Origin: Mycolicibacterium setense
Lineage (GTDB): Bacteria > Actinomycetota > Actinomycetes > Mycobacteriales > Mycobacteriaceae
Length of the DNA stretch: 64,000 nt
Direction of reading: 5' to 3'
Assembly (NCBI RefSeq): GCF_000805385.1
Contig: NZ_JTJW01000003.1
Location: 310,001 to 374,000 of the forward strand
Positions 53,200 through 61,876 of the stretch are shown here, piece by piece. The notes under the pieces are model-generated. The model saw nothing but the letters and a program-made list of their open reading frames with translations. It was not told the DNA's origin and did no database searches. Positions within the stretch are counted from its first letter, which is position 1, and each line of letters begins with the position of its first letter. A program made the translations under genes and the position numbers.

Positions 53200-54036
53200 T
53201 CAGGACTTGGTCGCCGTCACAAAATACCCAAGCGGCACCCCGGGCACTTCCAGTGGCACCGCCGGCGCGAACCAGCGGCCCCACTTATTGCCGGGTTCGG
53301 CCACATCGGTGACGGCTGCTGACCAGCCCAGCGGTTCACACAGCTGCTCCGGGGCGTCGGTGCCGAACAGCCACGGTGCCCCGTTGCGCGACATCTGTTC
53401 ACGGACCGCGGTCAGCATCACGCTGTCCAGCAGCACCTTGCCGACAATGTCGTAGAGCAGGACGGAGCCGGGTGCGGATACCGCGTCGACCCGCTCGAAC
53501 AATGTGTGCACGGCGCGCTCGCCGAGATACTGCAGCAGGCCTTCCATCAACCACACGGTGGGCAGACCGGCGTCAAAGCCGTTGGCTCGCAAGGTATCGG
53601 TCCAGTCGGTGGTGAGATCGACACCGATCGCCACCCGTCGGCACCGCGGTTTGTCGTCGGCCAGCGCTTCAGCCTTGGCCGCGATCACCGCGGGCTGATC
53701 GAGTTCGAACACCGTGGTGCCGTCGGGCCACCGCAGCCGGTAGGCCCGCGCATCCAAGCCCGCGGCAAGGATCACCACCTGCGTGACGGGCGGCACCGCG
53801 GAAAGGAGCGCCTCGTCCCAGAAGCGGGTGCGCACCACGATCTGCAGTGTGGACTTGTCGCCGCTGGCGGCGATGGCTTCAGCGAGCATGTGCCGCCCTG
53901 ATTCACCGGCCAGGCGTGCTGCGAACGGGTCTTCGAAAAGCCGGTCGGGGCGGCGGGTTTCCTCCGCGCGGATGGCCGCCACCAGGACACCGGTGTCGGC
54001 CACTGCCCGGCCTGGAGTCTGTCCGGAGTTGGTCAT
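53200..54036 (-). CDS. Class I SAM-dependent methyltransferase (TIGR00027/LCMT-like)
   Basis: 278 residues from ATG 54036. Motif I-like VVILAAGLDARAYRL, TVFELDQPAVIAAKAEAL, and WLMEGLLQYLG. The family is expanded in mycobacteria and modifies carboxyl or polyketide hydroxyl groups in some cases; the substrate here is unknown. 7 nt after the XRE regulator stop. Confidence 0.88.
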   Translation of the reverse strand: MTNSGQTPGRAVADTGVLVAAIRAEETRRPDRLFEDPFAARLAGESGRHMLAEAIAASGDKSTLQIVVRTRFWDEALLSAVPPVTQVVILAAGLDARAYRLRWPDGTTVFELDQPAVIAAKAEALADDKPRCRRVAIGVDLTTDWTDTLRANGFDAGLPTVWLMEGLLQYLGERAVHTLFERVDAVSAPGSVLLYDIVGKVLLDSVMLTAVREQMSRNGAPWLFGTDAPEQLCEPLGWSAAVTDVAEPGNKWGRWFAPAVPLEVPGVPLGYFVTATKS

Positions 54037-54043
54037 GGCGCCA

Positions 54044-54925
54044 TCATGCGCGTCCGGCAGCCGTGGACGCTTGGATATTTTTGTCCGGGTTCCCGCGGGC
54101 GAGGAGTTGCAGCGCATCCGCGGAACTCGACCCTTCCGCGGTCGTCACCACACACAGTGATTGTTCGATGTCGCGGGCGAGTTTCAGGTTCTGCATGGTG
54201 ACGGTGAGCGGGCCGGCGAGCGGGTGCCGCAGCTCGTAGGAATCGGCCTCGCACGGCTTGACACGGTGATCGGCCCACAGCGCGACGAACTCCGGGCTCT
54301 TGACCGACAATTCGCCGATCAGGGAGGACAACAGTGCGTCGTCGGGATGCCGGCCCGCGGCGAGCCGGAGACTACCCACCACCGTCCGGACCTTGCGGTG
54401 CCAATCCACATAGAGGTCGCGCGTGTGCGGATCGAGGAACAGCAGCCGGGCCAGGTTGGGCCGTGTCGCGGGGTTGTCCACCGACGCGAAATCCACATGG
54501 CCGGCCAGCAGGGCATGGCCCAGCTCGTTCCAGGCCAGGACGTCAGTGCGACGGCCGACCACGAGCACCGGCAGGTGGTCCAGCGATCGCAGCAGATCGC
54601 GGGTCAATGTGCTGACGCGCTCGACCGGAGGGCGGCGAGGCGGCTGCGCACGCTGGGACGCCAGCTCCCGCAGATGGGCCTGCTCGTGGATGTCCAACTG
54701 CAGGGCCCGGGCGAGCGCGTCGAGGATGGTCTCCGAGGCGTTCACCGACTGCCCCTGCTCCAGCCGCGTGTAGTAGGAAACGCTGACCCCGGCCAGCTGA
54801 GCGACCTCTTCCCGCCGCAGTCCCGCCACTCGTCGTCGTTCGCCGTACCGTGACAGCCCCACATCCTCCGGATGCAGCCGCCCGCGACGGGCCCGCAGGA
54901 ATTCGCCGAGTTGTCCCGTGGTCAT
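54044..54925 (-). CDS. XRE-type regulator with MmyB-like C-terminal domain
   Basis: 293 residues from ATG 54925. N-terminal HTH (about 5-70, RRRVAGLRREEVAQLAGVSVSYYTRLEQG); the larger C-terminal domain (AWNELGHALLAGHVDFASVDNPATRPNLARLLFLDP, in part) is the MmyB ligand-binding type, which binds fatty acids in known members. Upstream of a methyltransferase gene and divergent from a metallo-hydrolase gene, with an inverted repeat between. Confidence 0.9.
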   Translation of the reverse strand: MTTGQLGEFLRARRGRLHPEDVGLSRYGERRRVAGLRREEVAQLAGVSVSYYTRLEQGQSVNASETILDALARALQLDIHEQAHLRELASQRAQPPRRPPVERVSTLTRDLLRSLDHLPVLVVGRRTDVLAWNELGHALLAGHVDFASVDNPATRPNLARLLFLDPHTRDLYVDWHRKVRTVVGSLRLAAGRHPDDALLSSLIGELSVKSPEFVALWADHRVKPCEADSYELRHPLAGPLTVTMQNLKLARDIEQSLCVVTTAEGSSSADALQLLARGNPDKNIQASTAAGRA

Positions 54926-54955
54926 GACTTCACTATGCCGCCGGTCTGATACGTC

Positions 54956-54982
54956 GTGCCTATCCCTGCCAGTGGTAGGCAC
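54956..54982. promoter_or_regulatory. Inverted repeat between XRE and MBL genes
   Basis: GTGCCTA (54956-54962) and TAGGCAC (54976-54982), perfect 7-bp arms 13 nt apart, in a 101-nt divergent region. Candidate site of the XRE/MmyB regulator. Confidence 0.5.
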
Positions 54983-55026
54983 CGTTGGGCCTGGTTGGCC
55001 GTCCACCGCGCTGCCAGGCTGGCGGC

Positions 55027-55944
55027 ATGAACGAAATCGTGTTGGGCGACGTCACGGTGACCCGGGTCATGGAGTACTACGGCTCGGTGCGGCTGTCGCC
55101 GCGGGAGTTCTTTCCGGAGAGCCCGGAGGAGTCGTGGCGGCGCAACGAAGCATGGATGGTTCCTGATTTCTATGATCCCGATGACGACGTCTGCGTCTCC
55201 GCGATCCAGACTTGGCTGCTGCGCAGCGAGGGGAAGACCATCCTGGTCGACACTGGCGTGGGCAACCACAAGGATCGGCCCCACGCGCCGGTGTGGCATC
55301 GGCTGGATACCGATTTCCTCGGGAACCTGGCCCGGGCCGGCGTCGCTCCCGAGGACGTCGACGTGGTGATCAACACCCATCTCCATGTCGACCACGTCGG
55401 CTGGAACACCTACCTCGATGACGGCAGTTGGATACCGACGTTCCCGAACGCCACCTACCTGATGCCGCGCGCCGACTTCGATTTCTGGAACCCGGCCAAT
55501 CGGGGCGGCGCGGTCCCCGGACGGGACAACGTCTTCCTCGACAGCGTTGCGCCGGTGCACCGAGCGGGACAAACCACGTTGTGGGAGGACACCTTTCAGA
55601 TCGATACCAACCTCACGCTGGAACCGGCACCCGGCCACACCCCGGGCTCCGCGGTGGTCAGGCTCCAGTCTGGAACTGACCACGCTGTTTTCGTCGGTGA
55701 CATGATGCACACCCCGCTGCAGATCGTCGAGCCCGACACCAACAGTTGCTACTGCGAGGACCCGGTGCAGGCGCGGGCCACCCGACGTCGGGTGCTGGAT
55801 CAGGCAGCCGACACCAACACCCTGGTGATCCCGGCGCATTTCGGCGGGCATGGAGCCGCCGAGGTGATGCGTGACGGCGACCGGTTCGCCGTGAAGGCAT
55901 GGGCACCGTTCGACCGACTGACACGGGGGACCGAGAATGGCTGA
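55027..55944 (+). CDS. Metallo-beta-lactamase-fold hydrolase
   Basis: 305 residues from ATG 55027. Metal motif THLHVDHVG (His118, His120, Asp122, His123), then EPAPGHTPGSAVV and VFVGDMMHTPLQI for the remaining ligands. Members are lactonases, thioesterases or glyoxalase II-like. It overlaps the carboxylesterase gene by 8 nt, suggesting a two-step hydrolysis of an ester or lactone. Confidence 0.88.
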   Translation: MNEIVLGDVTVTRVMEYYGSVRLSPREFFPESPEESWRRNEAWMVPDFYDPDDDVCVSAIQTWLLRSEGKTILVDTGVGNHKDRPHAPVWHRLDTDFLGNLARAGVAPEDVDVVINTHLHVDHVGWNTYLDDGSWIPTFPNATYLMPRADFDFWNPANRGGAVPGRDNVFLDSVAPVHRAGQTTLWEDTFQIDTNLTLEPAPGHTPGSAVVRLQSGTDHAVFVGDMMHTPLQIVEPDTNSCYCEDPVQARATRRRVLDQAADTNTLVIPAHFGGHGAAEVMRDGDRFAVKAWAPFDRLTRGTENG

Positions 55945-57340
55945 ACCCATCGTCGATACCGCCGGCGGAGCCGTCCGCGGGACGCGCACCCGAGACGCGC
56001 TGGCCTTCCTGGGGATTCCTTACGCTGCACCGCCCATCGCCTCAGGTCGCTTCGCGGCTCCGGAACCACGTGAGCCGTGGGGCGATCTGCGAGATGCGAC
56101 TCGGCTCGGACCGACCGCACCACAGCCGCCCCGAAACGGCTTTGGGCGCTTGGATATGTCGCCGTTCTTCGGGCCGGGCTGGGTGCCCGGCGACGACTAC
56201 CTCACGGTCAACGTGTGGACTCCGCCGAACGCGCGCCGTCGGCCGGTCATGGTGTTCGTCCATGGAGGTGGCTTCGTGGCGGGCTCCACGCGCTCGCCGC
56301 TGTATGACGGCACTGCCTTCGCCTGCGACGGCGTAGTTCTGGTGACCGTCACCTATCGGCTCGGCATCACCGGTTTTCTGGATCTCCCCGGGGCCGTACC
56401 CAACCGAGGCCTGCTCGACGTGTTGGCGGCGCTGGCCTGGGTGCAAGCCAACATCGAGGCATTCGGTGGGGATCCGGGCAACGTCACCTTGTTCGGCCAG
56501 TCCGCCGGCGCGACGATCACTGCCGGAGTGCTGAGCACGCCCGGCGTAGAGCGGCTGATCCGCCGCGCAATCATGCAGAGCGGCAACGGCTTCGGTGCGT
56601 TCAGCCCGATGCAAGCGGCATTGGTGACCACGGCGGCGGCTGAGACCCTGGCGGTTGAGCCCACGGCGGCTGCGTTCGACCGGCTTTCGGACCAGCAGCT
56701 GGTCGCCGTGGTGGCCAAGCTGGGTGGGCTGGATCTGCGCACCGACGGGCGGTTCGACCCGCTGCTGGGTCTGAGTCCGTTCAGTCTCGTGCTGGCCGAC
56801 CAGCCCGCGGAGCAGCTCAATCCCGACGTCGGTCTGCTCATCGGGACCAACACCGAGGAGGGCAACCTGTACCTGATGCCGCAGGGCCACCTCGACTCCT
56901 CCACCCGCGGCGACGTCGAGCAGCTCGCCGCGCAGGTGGAAACTGATCCGGCCGCTCTGATCCAGCGGTACCGCAAGCGTTTTCCGCAGGCGAGCTGGGG
57001 TGAGCTGCGCTCGTCGATCCTCGGTGACGCGCTGTTCCGGACCGGCAGCGATCGCACCGCTCAGGCCCACACAGAACTGGATGGGTCTACGACGCACCGC
57101 TACGAATTCTGTTGGCGCTCTGAAGCTGTGGATGGCGCCTTGGGCGCGGCGCACGCGGTTGAGCTGCCGTTCGTGTTCGACCGGATCGGGGTGACGTCGT
57201 TGCGCGGGCCTGGGGCATTGCTCGGCCCCGGCGAGCCTCCGGCTGCGTTGGCCGCCGAGATGCACGGTGCCTGGGTCGGTTACGCCACGACCGGAGATCC
57301 GGGCTGGGCGCCGTCGGCGATGCACAGATTCACCGGCTGA
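55937..57340 (+). CDS. Type B carboxylesterase
   Basis: 467 residues. VHGGGFVAGS oxyanion loop, GQSAGA with Ser189, a Glu in NTEEGNLY and a His in GAAHAVELPF for the triad. No signal peptide, so cytosolic. It hydrolyses carboxylic esters; the substrate is unknown. Overlaps the metallo-hydrolase gene, and the downstream TetR gene is convergent. Confidence 0.9.
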   Translation: MAEPIVDTAGGAVRGTRTRDALAFLGIPYAAPPIASGRFAAPEPREPWGDLRDATRLGPTAPQPPRNGFGRLDMSPFFGPGWVPGDDYLTVNVWTPPNARRRPVMVFVHGGGFVAGSTRSPLYDGTAFACDGVVLVTVTYRLGITGFLDLPGAVPNRGLLDVLAALAWVQANIEAFGGDPGNVTLFGQSAGATITAGVLSTPGVERLIRRAIMQSGNGFGAFSPMQAALVTTAAAETLAVEPTAAAFDRLSDQQLVAVVAKLGGLDLRTDGRFDPLLGLSPFSLVLADQPAEQLNPDVGLLIGTNTEEGNLYLMPQGHLDSSTRGDVEQLAAQVETDPAALIQRYRKRFPQASWGELRSSILGDALFRTGSDRTAQAHTELDGSTTHRYEFCWRSEAVDGALGAAHAVELPFVFDRIGVTSLRGPGALLGPGEPPAALAAEMHGAWVGYATTGDPGWAPSAMHRFTG

Positions 57341-57393
57341 TCCCGACTTGACTGGGAAGCGCGGAGGGGCGCAGCAACACCGGGCCCGGCACG

Positions 57394-58008
57394 TCAACTG
57401 CCCGGTTGTTGCAAGCCGGCCACCGCATCGAGCATCGAGCGCAGCTGGTTGATGAGTTGTTCGGGGGCCATCGCGACCTCGCCGGACAGCCACGCACTGA
57501 TGGTCTGGGTCACGCCACCGACTGCGAAATACGAAGTGGCCCTGAGGTAGTCGTTCTCCTTCAGATGCAGCGCGTCGCCGGCGTGCTGACCGAGCAACGT
57601 GGCGAAGAGCGCCGTGGATTCGACGCGTTTGCGCATCAGCACCTCGTTGGACAATTTGACGCTGAACAGCAGGCGGCCGATCCGCCGGTCCTTGGCGATC
57701 AGGTGCACGATGTTGGCCATGCCGACGGTGGTCTGCTCGGCCAGCGGAACGGCGTCGACGGCGGCCTGCGTCGAGGTCGCGATGTCCGCGATGACCCAGT
57801 CGTAGACCGCGCCGATGAAGTCGTCCTTGTCGGCGAAGCTCTCGTAGAAATACCGAGCGGCGAGCCCGGCCGTGCGGCACACCGCGCGGACCGTCACCTC
57901 GCCGTCCTCGGCCCCGAGCAGGTCCAGCCCCGCCTCGAGCAGTTGACGACGCCGCTGCGCGAGGCGGTCGGCCGCCTCGATGCCGCGGTACGGACGGACC
58001 TGCTTCAC
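57394..58008 (-). CDS. TetR-family regulator (Rv0275c-like)
   Basis: 204 residues from GTG 58008. HTH: VTVRAVCRTAGLAARYFYESFADKDDFI (about 37-65, partly shown). Divergent from a DUF2236 gene, with the dyad TGACA-CC-TGTCA (58019-58030) just upstream of its start. The same TetR/DUF2236 pairing occurs at 1275-2814. Confidence 0.9.
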   Translation of the reverse strand: MKQVRPYRGIEAADRLAQRRRQLLEAGLDLLGAEDGEVTVRAVCRTAGLAARYFYESFADKDDFIGAVYDWVIADIATSTQAAVDAVPLAEQTTVGMANIVHLIAKDRRIGRLLFSVKLSNEVLMRKRVESTALFATLLGQHAGDALHLKENDYLRATSYFAVGGVTQTISAWLSGEVAMAPEQLINQLRSMLDAVAGLQQPGS

Positions 58009-58018
58009 CCAGACATCT

Positions 58019-58030
58019 TGACACCTGTCA
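58019..58030. promoter_or_regulatory. Operator-like dyad between tetR and DUF2236 genes
   Basis: TGACA-CC-TGTCA, perfect 5-bp arms, 11 nt upstream of the TetR start. Its half-site TGACA recurs in the operator candidate of the other TetR/DUF2236 pair (2814-2848). Confidence 0.5.
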
Positions 58031-58084
58031 CGCGGCCGGGCCAATATCAGGAATCACACGTTCTCAGTTTTAGAAGGGGTGGCC

Positions 58085-58987
58085 ATGACGGTCAGCGAAC
58101 CGATCCCGCACGTCGAACGGGCGATGAGTGACTCGTCGCGCCCGGCGGCCGCACCCAAACGCCGCAGGCGGGGCGCCGGCTTCGATGACGGACTGATGGG
58201 TGTGGCGCTGCTGGCCGGTCCGGCCAACGTGATCATGCAGCTGGCCAATCCGGGCGTCGGCTACGGCGTCGTCGAGAGCCGCGTCGACAGCGGCCGCACC
58301 GACCTGCACCCGATCAAGCGCGCCAGGACCACCTTCACCTACCTGGCCGTCGCGACCCGCGGCACCGACGCGCAGAAGGCCGCATACCGGCGCGCGGTCA
58401 ACAAGGCGCATGCGCAGGTGTACTCCACCGAGGACAGTCCGGTGAAGTACAACGCGTTCGACAAGAACCTGCAGCTGTGGGTGGCTGCGTGCCTGTACAA
58501 GGGCGGAGTCGACGTGTTCCGGATGTTCGTCGGTGAGCTGGACGACGAGACGGCCGACCAGCACTACCGCGACAGCGTCACGATGGGCACCACGCTGCAG
58601 GTGCCCGAGGGCATGTGGCCGGCCGACCGCGCCGCCTTCGACCGGTACTGGGAGGAGTCGCTGGAGAAGCTGCACATCGACGACACCGTGCGGGGCTATC
58701 TGTATCCGATCGCGGCGGGCCGGCCCAAGAATCCGAAGCTGCCCCGTGCGGTGCAGCGCCGGCTCGACGCGGCTGCTCTACTCATCACCACGGGTTTCCT
58801 GCCGCAGCGGTTCCGGGACGAGATGCGGTTGCCGTGGGATGCGGAGAGCCAGAGGCGTTTCGACCGGCTGATAGCGGTCCTGCGCACGATCAACGATCTG
58901 CTGCCGTCGTTCTTACGGCAGTTCCCGTTCAACCTGCTGCTCAAAGATCTCGACTGGCGGATCCGCACCGGTCGTCCCCTGGTTTAG
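58085..58987 (+). CDS. Oxygenase MpaB-like (DUF2236) protein, Rv0276-like
   Basis: 300 residues from ATG 58085 (AAGGGG 5 nt upstream). DUF2236 pattern: LMGVALLAGPANVIMQLANPGVGYGVVESRVDSG (partly), HPIKRARTTFTYLAVATRGT, VNKAHAQVYSTEDSP and LQLWVAACLYKGGVDVF. Substrate unknown. It is followed after 30 nt by a methyltransferase gene with its own -10 box. Confidence 0.88.
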   Translation: MTVSEPIPHVERAMSDSSRPAAAPKRRRRGAGFDDGLMGVALLAGPANVIMQLANPGVGYGVVESRVDSGRTDLHPIKRARTTFTYLAVATRGTDAQKAAYRRAVNKAHAQVYSTEDSPVKYNAFDKNLQLWVAACLYKGGVDVFRMFVGELDDETADQHYRDSVTMGTTLQVPEGMWPADRAAFDRYWEESLEKLHIDDTVRGYLYPIAAGRPKNPKLPRAVQRRLDAAALLITTGFLPQRFRDEMRLPWDAESQRRFDRLIAVLRTINDLLPSFLRQFPFNLLLKDLDWRIRTGRPLV

Positions 58988-59004
58988 CTGTCAGATTCGC
59001 GGCG

Positions 59005-59017
59005 TACCCTCGCGGCC
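59005..59017 (+). promoter_or_regulatory. -10 box of a probable leaderless promoter for the methyltransferase
   Basis: TACCCT (59005-59010) fits TANNNT, 7 nt before GTG 59018; no Shine-Dalgarno sequence. Confidence 0.4.
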
Positions 59018-59920
59018 GTGCGCACCGGACGAACAGACAACGACAACTGGGATATCACCACGAGCGTAGGGCAGACAGCGCTATTCGTCGCTGCCTCAAG
59101 GGCATTGGAGGCCAAGAAGCCTGATCCGCTTGCCGTCGACCGGCATGCCGAGGCATTCTGCCGCGCGGTCGGGGGCGAGTGGACGGCCGCAGTCGAGGGC
59201 ACCGACCCAGAACATCCGCTGCAGACCGAATTCGGCGAGGCCTTCGTCAACTTCCAGGCCGCCCGCACGAAGTACTTCGACGAATACTTCGCCAGGGCCA
59301 TCGACGCCGGGGTCAAGCAGGTTGTGCTGTTGGCGGCGGGCCTGGACTCGCGGGCCTACCGGCTGCCGTGGGCCGACGGCACCGTGGTCTACGAGCTGGA
59401 TCAGCCCCGGGTGCTGGAGTTCAAGCGCGACACCATGGACCGGCTCGGGGAAGTGCCGACGGCCGAACGGCGCGAGGTGGCGATCGACCTGCGGGAGGAT
59501 TGGCCGCAGGCCCTGCGGGCAAGTGGTTTCGATCCGTCGCGCCCTTCGGCGTGGATCGCCGAGGGATTGTTGATCTATCTCCCCGCCACAGCACAGGAAC
59601 AGCTGTTTGCTGGAATCGATGCGCTGGCGGCGCCGGGCAGTTTCGTGGCGATCGAGGAGGCGGTTCCGATGCCGGACGACGCGTTCGAGGCGAAGCGCGC
59701 AGAAGCGCTGTCCTCCGGCGAGGAGAACGCCTTTTTCACGCTCGTGTACAACCAGCAACACGCGCCCGCGGATCAGTGGTTCGGCGCGCGGGGCTGGGAT
59801 GCAGCAGCGGCGCCGCTGCACCAGTATCTGGCCGATGTCGGTCGGCCGGTGCCCGCCCCCGACTCCGAGGCCGGGCTCATGACGGGAACTATCACCTTGG
59901 TGGCCGCGACCAAAAGGTGA
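59018..59920 (+). CDS. SAM-dependent methyltransferase, Rv0281-like
   Basis: 300 residues. [18 protein letters not shown] at the N-terminus, [15 protein letters not shown] (SAM site), [13 protein letters not shown] and [12 protein letters not shown] are the family signature. In M. tuberculosis the equivalent gene also precedes eccA3, from memory. Substrate unknown. About 129 nt separate it from eccA3; the iron boxes lie in that gap. Confidence 0.9.
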   Translation: MRTGRTDNDNWDITTSVGQTALFVAASRALEAKKPDPLAVDRHAEAFCRAVGGEWTAAVEGTDPEHPLQTEFGEAFVNFQAARTKYFDEYFARAIDAGVKQVVLLAAGLDSRAYRLPWADGTVVYELDQPRVLEFKRDTMDRLGEVPTAERREVAIDLREDWPQALRASGFDPSRPSAWIAEGLLIYLPATAQEQLFAGIDALAAPGSFVAIEEAVPMPDDAFEAKRAEALSSGEENAFFTLVYNQQHAPADQWFGARGWDAAAAPLHQYLADVGRPVPAPDSEAGLMTGTITLVAATKR

Positions 59921-59960
59921 GGCAGTTCACCAGCCTGTGCGATGAGGTGCCTCTCGACAC

Positions 59961-59979
59961 TTAAGTTATGCAATGCTAA
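59961..59979. promoter_or_regulatory. IdeR-like iron box, upstream copy
   Basis: TTAAGTTATGCAATGCTAA matches the IdeR consensus TTAGGTTAGSCTAACCTAA at 14 of 19 positions by hand count. Starts 31 nt upstream of the second box. Confidence 0.45.
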
Positions 59980-59991
59980 CTTCAGCAAAAG

Positions 59992-60010
59992 TTAGCTTAG
60001 CCATACATAA
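59992..60010. promoter_or_regulatory. IdeR-like iron box overlapping the eccA3 -10 region
   Basis: TTAGCTTAGCCATACATAA matches the IdeR consensus at 15 of 19 positions by hand count. It covers the -10-like TACATA (60004-60009), so bound IdeR would block RNA polymerase when iron is high. An extra 8-bp dyad GCTAACTT / AAGTTAGC links the two boxes (59975-59996). Confidence 0.6.
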
Positions 60011-60049
60011 GGGAGAGAATCGGGGGCTTCGTCGCTCCCGTGCACGCAT

Positions 60050-61876
60050 ATGGGTAGTGACACGCTTGCGGCTCCGCCTCAGGGAGCACCCCGGCTCGAT
60101 CGCGATGTGATCAGCCGCTTCGCCACATGTTGTCGTGCGTTGGGGTTGACGGTGAACGACCGTCAACGGCCCGCCGATCTCGACGCGGCCCGGGCCGGCT
60201 TTGCTGGTCTGACCCGCATCGCGCACGACCACTGTGACGCCTGGGCCGGTCTGGCCGCGGCCGGTGATGTGTCCGGACCGGTCATCGACGCGGTGTGGCG
60301 CACCCGGGGCAGCGCCGGCCTGCTGCAGCGCGAGATCGACCTGGCTGCCGGTGCCCTCGGGTTCCTCTACGACAGTGGGCTCTATCTTCAGTTCCGGGCC
60401 AGCGAGGTGGACGATTTCCAGCTCGCCTACGCGGCGCGGCGTTACGCCTCGGGCGCGCGTGCCGAGGCCGACGCGCTGGTGGCCGACCTACTCGACCGCC
60501 GTCCCGGCTGGCTCAACGCCACCTGGCTGCGGGTGGCGTTCAACCACCACGCCGAGCGCTGGTCCGACGTGGTGCGTCTGCTCACCCCCGTGGTCACCAA
60601 CCCGTCGCTCGACGAGGTCACCTCGCACGCCGCACGGATCACCCTCGGCATCGCGCTGGCCCGGCTCGGCATGCCGGCCCCCGCGCTGTCCTATCTGGAG
60701 GACCCGTCGGGCCCGATCGCGGTGGCAGCCCTCGACGGTGCGCTCGCCAAGGCACTGACCCTGCGCGCGCAGGGCGAAGACGAGGACGCAGGCGAAGTAC
60801 TGCAGGACCTGTTCGCGGCGCACCCGGAGAACAAGCAGGTCGAGGACGCCCTTACGGATCCGTCTTTCGGGCTGCTCACCACCAACGCCGCCCGCATCGA
60901 CGCCCGCACCGACCCGTGGGATCCCGAGACCGAACCCTCGGAGTCGGATTTCGTCGATCCCGGCGCCAAGGAGCGCAAGGCGCACCTGCTGGTCGAGGCC
61001 GAAGCCGAGCTGGCCGAGTTCATCGGTCTGGAAGAAGTGAAGTTCCAGGTCGCACGGCTCAAGAGCTCGGTCGCCATGTCGATCCGCCGCCAGGAGCGCG
61101 GGCTGGCCGTGGCCCAGCGCACCAACCACCTGGTGTTCGCGGGCCCGCCCGGAACGGGTAAGACCACCATCGCCCGCGTGGTCGCCAAGATCTACTGCGG
61201 CCTGGGCCTTCTCAAAAAGGAGACGGTCCGCGAGGTGCATCGCGCCGACCTGATCGGCCAGCACATCGGTGAGACCGAGGCCAAGACCAACGCCATCATC
61301 GACAGCGCACTCGACGGCGTGCTGTTCCTCGACGAGGCCTACGCCCTGGTGTCCACCGGCGCCAAGAACGACTTCGGCCTGGTGGCCATCGACACCCTGC
61401 TGGCCCGGATGGAGAACGACCGCGACCGGCTCGTCGTCATCGTCGCCGGGTACCGCAAGGACCTCGACATGTTCCTCGACACCAACGAAGGTCTGCGCTC
61501 GCGTTTCACCAGAAGCATCGACTTCCCGTCGTACTCGTCGTCCGAGCTCGTCGAGATCGCCGAGCGGATGGCCGAGAAGCGCGACAGCACCTTTGAGAAG
61601 ACTGCGCACGACGAGATGGAGAGGCTGTTCGGCCACCTGGCGTCGGCCACCATGCCCGACGCCAGTGGAGTGCAGCGCCGCTGCCTCGACATCGCGGGCA
61701 ACGGTCGATTCGTGCGAAACCTGGTCGAGCGTTCGGAAGAGGAGCGCGAGTACCGCCTCGATCATTCTGACAACGACGACTTCACCGACGAGGAGATGAT
61801 GACGATCACCGCCGGTGACGTGAACAATTCGGCTGCCCCGCTGCTGCGTGGCCTGGGCTTGTCGGTGCCTGAATGA
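60050..61876 (+). CDS. eccA3: ESX-3 AAA ATPase EccA3
   Basis: 608 residues from ATG 60050. An N-terminal helical TPR-type domain (about 1-290) is followed by a CbxX/CfqX AAA+ module: Walker A GPPGTGKTT at about 365-373 (Lys371), RADLIGQHIGETEAKT, Walker B GVLFLDEAYAL near 427 and a sensor/arginine block NEGLRSRFTRSIDFPSY. EccA acts in the cytosol on ESX substrates and assembly. ATGA overlap with eccB3. Iron and zinc control is known for the locus in M. tuberculosis; the iron boxes fit, but no Zur site was recognised. Confidence 0.95.
   Translation: MGSDTLAAPPQGAPRLDRDVISRFATCCRALGLTVNDRQRPADLDAARAGFAGLTRIAHDHCDAWAGLAAAGDVSGPVIDAVWRTRGSAGLLQREIDLAAGALGFLYDSGLYLQFRASEVDDFQLAYAARRYASGARAEADALVADLLDRRPGWLNATWLRVAFNHHAERWSDVVRLLTPVVTNPSLDEVTSHAARITLGIALARLGMPAPALSYLEDPSGPIAVAALDGALAKALTLRAQGEDEDAGEVLQDLFAAHPENKQVEDALTDPSFGLLTTNAARIDARTDPWDPETEPSESDFVDPGAKERKAHLLVEAEAELAEFIGLEEVKFQVARLKSSVAMSIRRQERGLAVAQRTNHLVFAGPPGTGKTTIARVVAKIYCGLGLLKKETVREVHRADLIGQHIGETEAKTNAIIDSALDGVLFLDEAYALVSTGAKNDFGLVAIDTLLARMENDRDRLVVIVAGYRKDLDMFLDTNEGLRSRFTRSIDFPSYSSSELVEIAERMAEKRDSTFEKTAHDEMERLFGHLASATMPDASGVQRRCLDIAGNGRFVRNLVERSEEEREYRLDHSDNDDFTDEEMMTITAGDVNNSAAPLLRGLGLSVPE

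Noticed and set aside
59921..60049. Zur box upstream of eccA3
   Set aside because: Zinc control is known for this locus in M. tuberculosis, but I could not see a convincing Zur palindrome here.
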